Shown piece after piece: positions 1-7,590 of a DNA stretch of 24,080 bases (positions are counted from its first letter, which is position 1; each line of letters opens with the position of its first letter). The notes below the pieces were generated by a model. It was not told where the DNA came from. It saw only the letters and a program-made list of their open reading frames with translations, and made no database searches. The position numbers were made by a program, and so were the translations under genes. The stretch is from an uncultured Oscillospiraceae bacterium (GTDB lineage: Bacteria; Bacillota; Clostridia; Oscillospirales; Oscillospiraceae). The stretch covers positions 1-24,080 of the forward strand of contig CAKTEB010000031.1 of NCBI GenBank assembly GCA_934546685.1, written 5' to 3'.

Positions 1-144
1 CAGGGCCTGATACATATTGACACCGTGCTCCTGGAGCACCTGGCTGTGGATCCGGGTCACCCGCCATTCCATTTTGCGCAGACGGCTGGTGAGGCTGTCC
101 GGGGCGGCAGAGATCTGAGGAGTATTTTCCTGCGTTGGGATCAC
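1..144 (-). CDS. N-terminal fragment of an unidentified protein, possibly a MarR-type regulator
   Basis: An open frame of 48 codons runs off the left edge with no stop. It would begin MIPTQENTPQ and continue with an amphipathic stretch (LRKMEWRVTRIHSQVLQEHG) that resembles the first dimerisation helix of MarR-family regulators. No DNA-binding domain is visible, so the family is a guess. Its reality is supported by a perfect-consensus promoter directly upstream (183-211) and by an unusually complete Shine-Dalgarno stretch (AAAGGGGGTGATC). The start is unresolved: the GTG at 144 lies inside that Shine-Dalgarno, and the next in-frame ATG (70-72) has no ribosome site. Inverted and direct repeats around the promoter would fit autoregulation. 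Confidence 0.5.
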   Translation of the reverse strand, partial: MIPTQENTPQISAAPDSLTSRLRKMEWRVTRIHSQVLQEHGVNMYQAL

Positions 145-150
145 CCCCTT

Positions 151-177
151 TAACAACGGAATATATATAATCTGTTA
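151..177. promoter_or_regulatory. Possible operator over the transcription start (TAACA...TGTTA)
   Basis: A short inverted repeat, TAACA (151-155) and TGTTA (173-177), brackets an AT-rich core (alternating AT, 161-168). It covers the predicted transcription start and leader of the left-edge gene. AT-rich interrupted palindromes at this position are typical of MarR-type autoregulation. The arms are only 5 bp, so chance cannot be excluded. Confidence 0.35.
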
Positions 178-182
178 TATAA

Positions 183-211
183 ATTATACCATGGGATAGA
201 ACCTCTGTCAA
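183..211 (-). promoter_or_regulatory. Perfect-consensus sigma-A promoter (TTGACA-N17-TATAAT)
   Basis: On the minus strand TTGACA (211-206) and TATAAT (188-183) are separated by exactly 17 bases. The predicted transcription start is near 176, leaving a leader of about 32 bases before the partial gene at 144. The promoter is embedded in repeats (193-202 and 221-230; 151-177), suggesting it needs strong repression or control. Confidence 0.85.
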
Positions 212-230
212 TGTCCCTGGGGGATAGAAC
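193..230. repeat. Direct repeat GGGATAGAAC x2, 28 bp apart, flanking the -35 box
   Basis: The ten-base sequence GGGATAGAAC occurs at 193-202 and again at 221-230. One copy sits in the -35/-10 spacer and the other just upstream of the -35. The 28-bp phasing is about 2.7 helical turns. This looks like a pair of regulator sites, but the binding protein is unknown. Confidence 0.5.
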
Positions 231-235
231 TATAC

Positions 236-273
236 AAAAAAGCAGCCCCGAAGACCTGGGTCTTTGGGGCTGC
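236..273 (-). terminator. Intrinsic terminator after hup
   Basis: On the minus strand a GC-rich stem (GGCAGCCCC side at 273-266 pairing with 249-242, extended by the AAGACC/GGTCTT pairs) is followed by six T residues (241-236). It lies 13 bases after the hup stop codon and probably ends the whole recJ-to-hup transcript. No U tract is present on the other strand, so it acts in one direction. Confidence 0.9.
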
Positions 274-286
274 CTAAACGCCTATC

Positions 287-562
287 TTACTTGTCGATCT
301 TCTCCTTCAGGGCCTTGCCAGCCTTGAATACGGGAACGGTGGTAGCGGGGATCTCCACAGCCTCCTTGGTGCGGGGGTTCCGGCCGATGCGGGGCTCACG
401 ATGCTTGGTCTCGAAAGCGCCAAAGCCGACCAGCTGTACCCGGCCGCCTGCGGCCAGCTCCTCGCCGATGACATCCAGCATGGTGGTGATGACCAGCTCC
501 GCGTCCTTACGGGTGGTACCGGTTTTTTCTGCTACCTGAGCGATCAGTTCCGTCTTGTTCAT
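287..562 (-). CDS. hup: HU family DNA-binding protein
   Basis: A 91-residue nucleoid protein that bends and compacts DNA as a dimer. It has full HU family length: the N-terminal helical dimer part (MNKTELIAQVAEKTG, residues 1-15), the GFGAFE beta segment (residues 47-52), and the DNA-gripping arm with the conserved GRNPRT motif (residues 60-65), ending in the usual FKAGKALKEKI helix. The ATG follows AAGGAG at good spacing. It is the last gene of the minus-strand series, 16 bases after mazG, with its own terminator behind it. Because HU is abundant, a private promoter inside or before mazG is likely, but I could not identify one. Confidence 0.95.
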   Translation of the reverse strand: MNKTELIAQVAEKTGTTRKDAELVITTMLDVIGEELAAGGRVQLVGFGAFETKHREPRIGRNPRTKEAVEIPATTVPVFKAGKALKEKIDK

Positions 563-578
563 TGTTTCAATCTCCTTC

Positions 579-1274
579 TTAAGTTATGCCGATATCGGCT
601 GTCTTGTTTTGGGTATCCGTGTCTTGTCTGCGGATGCTTTGCAGAAAGGCCTCGCAGTAGCCGTGCAGCGCCATCTCCGGGTCGATCCCGGCCTGGCGCG
701 AGGCGGCGACTAGGGAGAAAAGCAGTGCTCCTAAGGCCTTGGACTTGTCCTCTGCCTGGGACAGGGCGGAGGTGATCTCCGCTTCCCGGGGCTCCGGCAG
801 GGAGACACCCAGCTTTTCTGCTTTACTCTGGAGCTTTTCGGCCCGCCAGAGGGCGGGGAGGCTTCGGGCTACGGCGTCCAGCTCCTGGGCGGGCGTAGTC
901 TGGCCTTTTTCTCTGCGCTTGATCTCGTCCCAGCTGAGCCCCTCATCGGAGCCGAACAGGGCGGGATGCCGGGAGACCATCTTCTTTACCACGCCGTCGC
1001 ACACGTCGTCGATGGTAAAATGGCCCGCGTCTGCCTCAATGCTGGCGTGAAACACCACATGGAGCAGCACATCGCCCAGCTCCTCCTGGAGATGGATGGG
1101 ATCCTTCTGGTCGATGGCCTCGCAGGCCTCATAGACCTCCTCCAGGAAATTGCGGCGAATGCTCTCGTGGGTCTGGACGCTGTCCCAGGGGCAGCCGTCC
1201 GGGGCCCGAAGCACTGTGACCAGCTTACAGAGATCCGCAAAATCGTAGCGCGGTTTGCTATAAAAATCTATCAT
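579..1274 (-). CDS. mazG: Nucleoside triphosphate pyrophosphohydrolase MazG
   Basis: 231 residues. It hydrolyses NTPs/dNTPs to the monophosphate and pyrophosphate; in E. coli the family clears aberrant nucleotides and lowers (p)ppGpp. The N-terminal domain has the all-alpha NTP-pyrophosphatase metal site: LEEVYEACEAI (E45, E46, E49) and LQEELGDVLLHVVFHA (E64, E65, D68). The C-terminal repeat keeps the hallmark AEKLQSKAEKLG (145-156) and the ALGALLFSLVAASRQ helix, but the acidic metal ligands expected in a second MazG domain are gone. The start is the ATG at 1274, preceded by AAGGGGAAAG; the frame stays open further upstream but without a ribosome site and with unlikely composition. A 104-base gap separates it from the flippase gene. 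Confidence 0.93.
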   Translation of the reverse strand: MIDFYSKPRYDFADLCKLVTVLRAPDGCPWDSVQTHESIRRNFLEEVYEACEAIDQKDPIHLQEELGDVLLHVVFHASIEADAGHFTIDDVCDGVVKKMVSRHPALFGSDEGLSWDEIKRREKGQTTPAQELDAVARSLPALWRAEKLQSKAEKLGVSLPEPREAEITSALSQAEDKSKALGALLFSLVAASRQAGIDPEMALHGYCEAFLQSIRRQDTDTQNKTADIGIT

Positions 1275-1378
1275 ACTTTCCCCTTCTGTGCAAGCCCGGA
1301 CGGCGTTTTTTGTAGAAATTTTTTCTGAAAACTTTCGCCGGAATTTGGTGGTTTTGTCAGGATGCGCAGCCTGGCTCC

Positions 1379-3013
1379 TTAATCCTCTGGATCCGAGGGG
1401 GTGATGTGCAGGATCCGTGCAATGAGCTGGGATTTGGGCAGCAGCTGGCAGTCCTCCCAGGTGATGATCTTCATGGCGTAGACCAGCGCCAGATACACCA
1501 CACCGGCCACGCACACAGCGGCGATGGTGGAAAGAGCCGTGGAGGAAAGCGCGGTCCAAGCCAGCTCATAGGTGAAGTAGGCGGCCACAGCCATCAGAGC
1601 GGTGGCGATCATGGGCTTCACGAACTGTTTGAGGATCCTGGGGGGCAGATCCATGGTTTGGTGCATGGCCAGAATGTTCAGGAACATGATGACCGCGCAG
1701 TAGGCGATGGTGGCAATGGCCGCGCCGTAGATGTGAACGGAGCCCATGCCGATGAGCACATAGTCGGTGATGACGTTCACCAGGCCGCCCACCAGGGTGG
1801 TATAGATGGGGATGTTCACTTTGCCGTGGGCCTGGAGAATGCCGTTGGTCACCGTGACCATGCAGTTGAAGATGACTGCCACGCCCAGCAGTGCCAGGAT
1901 GGGGCCTGCCACGCTGAGGGTCCTGGGGCCGTAGCCGTAGAGCCACTTCTGGATGGGGGAGGCCAGCACCGCCAGACCCGCGCCGCAGGGCAGGCCAATG
2001 AGAGCGGTCATCCGCACGGCGGATTCCTCGGCGCTCCGGGCCTTTCGGTAGTTGCTGAGGGTCAGGGCCGCCGTTACTGTGGGAATGATACTGACGGCCA
2101 GGGGCTGCACCAGAGCCGAGGGCAGCATGTAGAAGGTCTGGGCGGCGGAGTAGGTGCCGAACATGGTTGTGGCTTCCTTGGCGGTGAGGCCGATGGCGTC
2201 CTGGAGCCGCCCCTGAATGATCATGGTGTCCACCGCGTTGAAGATCTGGAGTCCGGCGGAGCCGATGGTGATGGGTACCGCCAGCTTCAGCAGCTGCTTG
2301 AGGGTATCCGAGGTGGAATCCGGGGGAATGGCCATGTCCTCAGGGGTCAGGACCACATGCTTTTTCCGGTACTGGAAGAGCAGATAGACTGCCGCAAATA
2401 CAGTGCCCAGGGTCACGCCCAAAATCGCGCCGCCTGCGGCCTGGGCTACGCCGAAGCCGAAGTGGAGAATCAGGAATACCGCGCCCAGACCCAGCACCAG
2501 CTTGCACAGGGCCTCAATGACCTGGCTCACGGCGGTGGGGGTCATATACTGCTGTCCCTGGAAGTATCCCCGGAAGGAGCAGAGAATACACACGAACAGC
2601 ACCGAGGGGGCCAGTGCGGCAATGGCGTAGACCGCGTCCGGATCCCGCATCATATCGGCCAGCTGGGGCGCGAAGATCAGCATGGCGCCGGAGCAGATGA
2701 TGCCCACGATCAGAAATACCCGAAGGCTGACCTTGTAGATCTTCTGCACCTGCTGTTTTTTCCCCAGGGTGTTGGCCTCGGAGATCATCCGGCTCACCGC
2801 AATGGGCAGGCCTGTGGAGGAGATCATCAGCAGCACATTATAGATGCTGTAGGCCACGTTAAAGTGGCCGAAGCCCTCGTTGCCGATGATCCGGTTCAGA
2901 GGAATCTTATAGAGAGCGCCGATGAGCTTGACCAGGATCGTGCCGAAGGTCAGGATCGCCGCACCCTGGAGGAACCCCTGCTTGTTCGTCTTCCCGGCGT
3001 TCCGATCAGACAT
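1379..3013 (-). CDS. SpoVB-like polysaccharide/lipid flippase (MOP superfamily)
   Basis: A 544-residue integral membrane protein with about 14 hydrophobic segments, full length for the family. The opening, QGAAILTFGTILVKLIGALYK, then NEGFGHFNVAYSIYNVLL and SSTGLPIAVSRMISE, is the typical start of stage V sporulation protein B / PST exporters, which flip lipid-linked sugars across the membrane. SpoVB itself acts in spore-cortex peptidoglycan synthesis. Paralogues are common in clostridia, so the exact substrate cannot be read from sequence. AAAGGAG lies 8 bases before the ATG, inside the end of the upstream deaminase gene (8-base overlap), so translation is probably coupled. A murJ-like role is an alternative. 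Confidence 0.88.
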   Translation of the reverse strand: MSDRNAGKTNKQGFLQGAAILTFGTILVKLIGALYKIPLNRIIGNEGFGHFNVAYSIYNVLLMISSTGLPIAVSRMISEANTLGKKQQVQKIYKVSLRVFLIVGIICSGAMLIFAPQLADMMRDPDAVYAIAALAPSVLFVCILCSFRGYFQGQQYMTPTAVSQVIEALCKLVLGLGAVFLILHFGFGVAQAAGGAILGVTLGTVFAAVYLLFQYRKKHVVLTPEDMAIPPDSTSDTLKQLLKLAVPITIGSAGLQIFNAVDTMIIQGRLQDAIGLTAKEATTMFGTYSAAQTFYMLPSALVQPLAVSIIPTVTAALTLSNYRKARSAEESAVRMTALIGLPCGAGLAVLASPIQKWLYGYGPRTLSVAGPILALLGVAVIFNCMVTVTNGILQAHGKVNIPIYTTLVGGLVNVITDYVLIGMGSVHIYGAAIATIAYCAVIMFLNILAMHQTMDLPPRILKQFVKPMIATALMAVAAYFTYELAWTALSSTALSTIAAVCVAGVVYLALVYAMKIITWEDCQLLPKSQLIARILHITPSDPED

Positions 3014-4334
3014 TGGGCTGCTCCTTTCCGCTGTTTCCGAACATCAGGGGGATCACATAGTCGTGGAACTCCTGGAGCACATGGTCCAGGTCGATGGTGG
3101 GATAGTGACCGTCCTCATAGAGGATCTTTCCGCGGACCATGGTCATGCGGACGTCGTGGCCGGAGGCGGCATACACCAGATTGCTGATGGGATTGTGGCA
3201 GGGGATCAGATGGGGCTGGGCGAAGTCCAGCATAATGAGATCCGCGTCCATGCCCGGGGCAATGACGCCGCACTCGTTTTCCCGGCCCTGGGCCGTGGCG
3301 CCGTTGACAGTACCCAGCTTCAGTGCCTCCTGGGCGGTCAGGGAGGTGGGATTCAGGGTGGAGCCGTTGGACAGCAGAGCCGAGAGCTTCACGGCCTCAA
3401 AGAGGTCGGCATTATTGGAGGAGGACATGCCGTCGGTGCCCAGGGCCACATTCATGCCCTTGTCCAGCATCTTGCGAACCGGGGCGATGCCGGAGGCCAG
3501 CTTCAGGTTGGAGTTGGGGCAGTGGACGGCAGTGACGCCCCGGCGGGCAAACAGATCGATATCCTCATCGGTGAGCCAGACGCAGTGGGCGGCCAGAGCC
3601 CGGGTATCCCAGACATGGTAGACGTCCAGCAGCTGGGCCGGGGTCAGTCCGTATTTCTCCAGGCAGGTCTCCTGCTCGTTCTGGGTCTCGGAGACATGGA
3701 CCTGCATGCCGATGCCGCTGTTGATGGCGTATTCGGCCAGGGCGTGCCACACCTTGTCAAAGGAGGTGTACTCCGCGTGGATGGAGGCCTCGATCTGGAT
3801 CCGGCCATTGTCATAGCCGTGCCATTTTTCCTTGAGGGCCACCACCTCCTGTGAGGCGGGGTGGGTATCGAAGCAGTAGTCGTCGTCGAATACGGTGATG
3901 GAACGGGAGATATTGCCCTTGATGCCCGTATCCGCCACGCACTGGCAGATATCGTCGGAGAAATAGTACATGTCCGACACGGAGGTGGTGCCGAAGCGCA
4001 GGCATTCGGCCAGCCCCAGCAGGGTGGCGGCCCGGATGGCCCGGCTGTCCCAGAGATCCTCCTTGGGGAAGATATAGTTGTTGAGCCAGTCCTGGAGATT
4101 GTGGTCATCGCCGTAGCCCCGGAGCGGGGTCATGGGCAGGTGGGCGTGGCAGTTGATGAGGCCGGGCATCAGCACCATGCCTCTGCCGTCGATGACACGC
4201 TTTGCCTCCTCCTTGGGGGGCTCCTTGGAGATATAGGTGATCTTTCCGTCGGTGATACCTACATAGGCCCCTAGGATCACCGGGAGCTTGTCTATCATGG
4301 TAACGGCGGTAATGTTGGAAAACAGAGTGTCCAT
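3006..4334 (-). CDS. mtaD: Amidohydrolase, 5-methylthioadenosine/S-adenosylhomocysteine deaminase type
   Basis: 442 residues of the ATZ/TRZ amidohydrolase family, a metal-dependent TIM barrel. The metal ligands are visible: H63 and H65 in NCHAHLPMT, H213 and E216 in QVHVSETQNE, H250 in AAHCVWL, and D301 in ALGTDGMSSSNN. This LGTDG-SSNN pattern is characteristic of MTA/SAH deaminases, which convert methylthioadenosine and S-adenosylhomocysteine to the inosyl forms. The gene just upstream encodes a purine nucleoside phosphorylase able to act on such products, which supports the assignment. The ATG at 4334 follows AAAGGAG; an in-frame ATG 27 bases upstream has no ribosome site. Related aminohydrolases (guanine, chlorohydrolase-like) are the alternatives. 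A small GCGGC/GCCGC hairpin (4355-4369) sits in the 39-base gap before it. Confidence 0.85.
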   Translation of the reverse strand: MDTLFSNITAVTMIDKLPVILGAYVGITDGKITYISKEPPKEEAKRVIDGRGMVLMPGLINCHAHLPMTPLRGYGDDHNLQDWLNNYIFPKEDLWDSRAIRAATLLGLAECLRFGTTSVSDMYYFSDDICQCVADTGIKGNISRSITVFDDDYCFDTHPASQEVVALKEKWHGYDNGRIQIEASIHAEYTSFDKVWHALAEYAINSGIGMQVHVSETQNEQETCLEKYGLTPAQLLDVYHVWDTRALAAHCVWLTDEDIDLFARRGVTAVHCPNSNLKLASGIAPVRKMLDKGMNVALGTDGMSSSNNADLFEAVKLSALLSNGSTLNPTSLTAQEALKLGTVNGATAQGRENECGVIAPGMDADLIMLDFAQPHLIPCHNPISNLVYAASGHDVRMTMVRGKILYEDGHYPTIDLDHVLQEFHDYVIPLMFGNSGKEQPNV

Positions 4335-4373
4335 AGGACTCCTTTCATATGACAGCGGCACTGGGCCGCGGGC

Positions 4374-5201
4374 TTACATGTTTGCTACGCAGTCGCAGAT
4401 CAGCTGGGAGAATCGCTCCTTGGCGGCAGCGGCGGCGTCCAGCACCTCCTGCTCTGAGAGAGTAGCGCCCTCGACGATCCCGGCGGCGGCATTGGATACC
4501 AGGGAGAAGCCCAGGACCTCCATGCCGGCATGTCCGGCGGCCAGTACCTCAGGTACGGTGCTCATGCCTACCAGATCCGCGCCCAATACCCGAATGGCCC
4601 GGATCTCCGCGGGGGTCTCGTAGGAGGGGCCGGGGAAGTACATATACACGCCCTCCTTCAGGGGAAGGCCCTGGGCCTTGGCCACGTTCCGGGCGACCTC
4701 CTGGAGCCGGGGGGTATAGAGGTGGGTAGCGTCTGGGAACCGGGTGCCGAACTCGTCTAAATTCTTACCCCGAAGCGGGGAATCCATAAAGAACTTGATG
4801 TGGTCGGTGATCAGGCAGATATCGCCCACCCGCAGGTCGAGATTCACGCCGCCGCAGGCATTGGTGATGACCAGCTTATCACAGCCCAGCAGCCGCAGCA
4901 CCCGCAGGGGGAAGCAGACCTCCTCAAAGGTATAGCCCTCATAGGCGTGGAGGCGGCCCTGCATCACGGCCACGTTTTTCCCGGCCAGGGTGCCGAAGAC
5001 CAGCTGGCCCTTGTGGCCGGGGGCGGTGGAAACCATAAAGCCGGGGATCTCGCTGTAGGGGATCACGATGGGGGTTTCGGCCAGATCGGCCATGTCGCCC
5101 AGGCCGGAGCCCAGGATCATGGCCACCTCGGGCTGGAAGCCGGAGAGCCGTGCGGCGATCACGTCGGCGGCGGTGCGATAGTCAGAGAAGGTGTAACGCA
5201 T
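4374..5201 (-). CDS. punA: Purine nucleoside phosphorylase (trimeric class)
   Basis: 275 residues. It cleaves purine (deoxy)nucleosides with phosphate to free base and (deoxy)ribose-1-phosphate. Family landmarks are in order: GSGLG (31-35), GHKG (62-65), the phosphate/sugar site GRLHAYEGY (82-90), NACGG (114-118), the ETPAE segment (195-199), VGMSTVPEV (211-219) and SNAAAG (236-241), whose Asn/Glu pair suits 6-oxopurines (guanosine, inosine). The length is normal. The start is taken at 5201, 8 bases after AAAGGA. The ATG at 5210 overlaps the previous stop (ATGA) but abuts the ribosome site with no spacer. Followed by the MTA/SAH deaminase, it forms a purine/SAM by-product salvage pair. Confidence 0.93.
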   Translation of the reverse strand: MRYTFSDYRTAADVIAARLSGFQPEVAMILGSGLGDMADLAETPIVIPYSEIPGFMVSTAPGHKGQLVFGTLAGKNVAVMQGRLHAYEGYTFEEVCFPLRVLRLLGCDKLVITNACGGVNLDLRVGDICLITDHIKFFMDSPLRGKNLDEFGTRFPDATHLYTPRLQEVARNVAKAQGLPLKEGVYMYFPGPSYETPAEIRAIRVLGADLVGMSTVPEVLAAGHAGMEVLGFSLVSNAAAGIVEGATLSEQEVLDAAAAAKERFSQLICDCVANM

Positions 5202-5206
5202 TGCAG

Positions 5207-6154
5207 TCATCCTTTCGTTTCTATAGTGGGATGGCGGGGGCCGATGAACTCCCGAAGAATGGAGTCGTCAGGCACCAGCCGGGGATCTATGGGAGTGATA
5301 TGCCGAAGCCCCTCCAATACCTCCGCCACGCTGCCGCGGCAGGCTACGGCCTCCGGGAGCTCCCGGAGCAGGGGCGTTACAAAGGGGCTCAGGGCTTGAA
5401 GCTCATAGCCCAGGGTGGTGTCGATAACGCCGTGGGCTTGGGCACGGTGGGGCTCTATGTAGATCTTCTCACTGGAGAGCACATTGTCCCAGAGCGCTAG
5501 GCTATGCTCGGCAGTGCAGCCCCGGAACTGATGGTCCCGGACGATCCGGCGCATGAGCCGCAGCTGACGGGGCTGACATAGGATCTCGCTGCCCTCTCCG
5601 AAGGAGGACACCGGGGACACATAGATTCGGCAGGCCTGGGGATGCTGGCCGGTGAACAGCTCATTGAGGGCGTGGATACCCTCAAAGATGAAGATGTCGC
5701 CGGGGGACACATCCAGATGGATGCTCCGGCCCTCCAGCCGGGTGTGCAGGGGAAAGCTGTAGATGGGGATATCGATGGGCTCCCCCTGCTCCAAAAGGGC
5801 AAAATGCTCGTTGAGCAGCGGGATATCCAGACATCCCGGAGCCTCCAGATCCCTCTGACCGTCGGGGGTCATGGGGAAATCCGGGTCGCTCCAGGGGATG
5901 AAGTAATTGTCCATGGAGATGAGGTGGGCCGGAACATCCCGGGCGATCAGCAGATCCCGGAGACGGCGGCCTGAGGTGGTCTTGCTGGAGCCGGAGGGGC
6001 CCGCCAGGAGCACCACCGGGGAATGCGCCCGGTTCTCCAGCACCAGCTCCGCTGTTTGGGAGAGCTGCTGGGAATAATGCTGCTCCCAGCCTGAAATGGC
6101 GGCCTCGGGAGCGGTTTGCAGCTGCCGGGCAACGGCCCGAAGATCATAGATCAC
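5207..6154 (-). CDS. Uridine kinase-like nucleoside kinase
   Basis: A 315-residue P-loop kinase of the Udk/phosphoribulokinase superfamily. It shows the Walker A motif GPSGSSKTT (52-60), a substrate/Mg region SMDNYF (as in uridine kinases), the DIPIYSFP segment and the acidic FIFEGIHALNE strand. Together these are the order found in the clostridial nucleoside kinase family, which phosphorylates a nucleoside with ATP. About 45 residues precede the kinase domain; the TGS/threonyl-tRNA-synthetase-like N-terminal part found in some longer relatives is absent. It starts with GTG after GAGGTGAT, overlapping the hemZ stop by four bases (GTGA). The neighbouring phosphorylase and deaminase suggest nucleoside salvage; the exact substrate is not readable. 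Confidence 0.85.
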   Translation of the reverse strand: MIYDLRAVARQLQTAPEAAISGWEQHYSQQLSQTAELVLENRAHSPVVLLAGPSGSSKTTSGRRLRDLLIARDVPAHLISMDNYFIPWSDPDFPMTPDGQRDLEAPGCLDIPLLNEHFALLEQGEPIDIPIYSFPLHTRLEGRSIHLDVSPGDIFIFEGIHALNELFTGQHPQACRIYVSPVSSFGEGSEILCQPRQLRLMRRIVRDHQFRGCTAEHSLALWDNVLSSEKIYIEPHRAQAHGVIDTTLGYELQALSPFVTPLLRELPEAVACRGSVAEVLEGLRHITPIDPRLVPDDSILREFIGPRHPTIETKG

Positions 6155-7590
6155 AATATCACCTCACGTTTTTTCCGGCATATCTCTTGGATATCCCGGA
6201 TATATTCCTGGGGATACTTGGGGTTGGTGAGCCGGGTGAGCTGGGCGCCGCGGATGATCTTTGTGACGCCGCCGGAGCCCAGGGACAGAATGGAATGCAG
6301 CTCCTCCATCATATATATATTGTAGAGGTTGTCGTATCCATGCTTGCTCCAGCCCACATTTTCAAAGCTGCCGGTCATATATTTCTGCCGGTAGAGATAG
6401 TAGGGATGATACCCGGCCCCGGTGAGGGCCTGAGAGGCGAAGGCCAGCATCTCCTCCACCATGGGCGCGGTGGGCAAGGTGGCCCGCTTTTCGTAATATA
6501 AGGTAGCGGCCTTTTTCAGGGCCAGGGTGTGGACGGTAATGTTGGTGGGTTCCAGAGAAAGCACCTGTTCCAGGGTATGCCGGAAGCCCTCGGGGGTGTC
6601 ACCGGGAAGGCCCGCGATCAGATCCATATTGATGTCCTGGTGCCCGGCCTCCAACGCCTCGTCATAGGCCCGGAGAATGTCGCCGCTGGTGTGGCTGCGG
6701 CCCATGATCTTAAGAACCCGGTCATCCATGGTCTGGGGATTGATGCTGATCCGGGTGGCGCCGCCCTGGCGGATGGCCAGGAGCTTTTCCGGATCCAGGG
6801 TGTCGGGCCGCCCGGCCTCCACGGTGAACTCCAGGCATTGGGAGAGATCAAATTCCCGGTGGAGGGTATCCAGGAGCCAGGTGAGCTCCTGGGCGGATAG
6901 GGTCGTGGGGGTGCCGCCGCCGATATAGACGGTGCGGATCCGGTGGGGATGCTGCCGGAGCCCCTCTGCCGCCGCGTGGATCTCCTGACCCAGGGCCTCC
7001 AGATAGGGCGAGATCAGCTTCCTGGATTTCTCCGTGGCGGCGGATACAAAGCTGCAATAGATGCAGCGGGTAGGACAGAAGGGAATGCCCACATACAGGG
7101 AGATGTCTCCCTCCTGCTGCCGACCCAGAGCTTCCATGGTGGCCTCCGCCGCGTCAAGGCACAGCTTCCGCCGCTGGGGGGACACATCGTAGACGTCCCG
7201 GAGCATCCGATCCGCACTGGCTCGGGTGCCTCCGGCCATCAGATGCCGGGATACCAGCTTCGTGGGCCGGACCCCGGACAGCGCGCCCCAGGAGGGCGGC
7301 GCGGCCAGAAAGTGCAGGGCGGCCCGGTAATAGCTCTGCCGCAAAATCTGCCGCCGCAGGGGCTCCGTGAGCTGATCTGCCCGACACCGGGCGGTGCCGT
7401 GGGCGGTCTTGCCGTTTCGGGTGATCCTGGCGGTGGCGGTAGCCCAGGTGCCGCCCACATGCAGGGCGGACACCGCACCGTCACCGGTGAAGGGCCCCTC
7501 CACATATTCGATCTTTTCCTGGGGGAACAGGATCAGGGAGAGCTGCTCCAGGGCATAGCGGCTGTCATGGCCGATGAGTCTTAGCTTCAT
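6151..7590 (-). CDS. hemZ: Oxygen-independent coproporphyrinogen III oxidase-like radical SAM protein HemZ
   Basis: A 479-residue radical SAM enzyme. The [4Fe-4S]-binding CPTRCIYC motif is at 172-179 (C172, C176, C179), followed by the SAM-binding GGGTPT (224-229) and the INPQTMDD region typical of the HemN/HemZ branch. About 165 residues precede the radical SAM core, a layout characteristic of HemZ rather than HemN/HemW. In Bacillus, HemZ is proposed to oxidise coproporphyrinogen III under anaerobic conditions. Many clostridia carry hemZ in this same neighbourhood without a full heme pathway, so the true role may differ. The ATG overlaps the upstream stop (ATGA) with no good ribosome site, so translation depends on coupling. 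Confidence 0.9.
   Translation of the reverse strand: MKLRLIGHDSRYALEQLSLILFPQEKIEYVEGPFTGDGAVSALHVGGTWATATARITRNGKTAHGTARCRADQLTEPLRRQILRQSYYRAALHFLAAPPSWGALSGVRPTKLVSRHLMAGGTRASADRMLRDVYDVSPQRRKLCLDAAEATMEALGRQQEGDISLYVGIPFCPTRCIYCSFVSAATEKSRKLISPYLEALGQEIHAAAEGLRQHPHRIRTVYIGGGTPTTLSAQELTWLLDTLHREFDLSQCLEFTVEAGRPDTLDPEKLLAIRQGGATRISINPQTMDDRVLKIMGRSHTSGDILRAYDEALEAGHQDINMDLIAGLPGDTPEGFRHTLEQVLSLEPTNITVHTLALKKAATLYYEKRATLPTAPMVEEMLAFASQALTGAGYHPYYLYRQKYMTGSFENVGWSKHGYDNLYNIYMMEELHSILSLGSGGVTKIIRGAQLTRLTNPKYPQEYIRDIQEICRKKREVIL

Noticed and set aside
1406..3187. Long open frame (593 codons) on the plus strand opposite the flippase gene
   Set aside because: Its protein is rich in His, Gly and Gln with no fold or family likeness. 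It is the usual shadow of GC-rich codon bias on the complementary strand.
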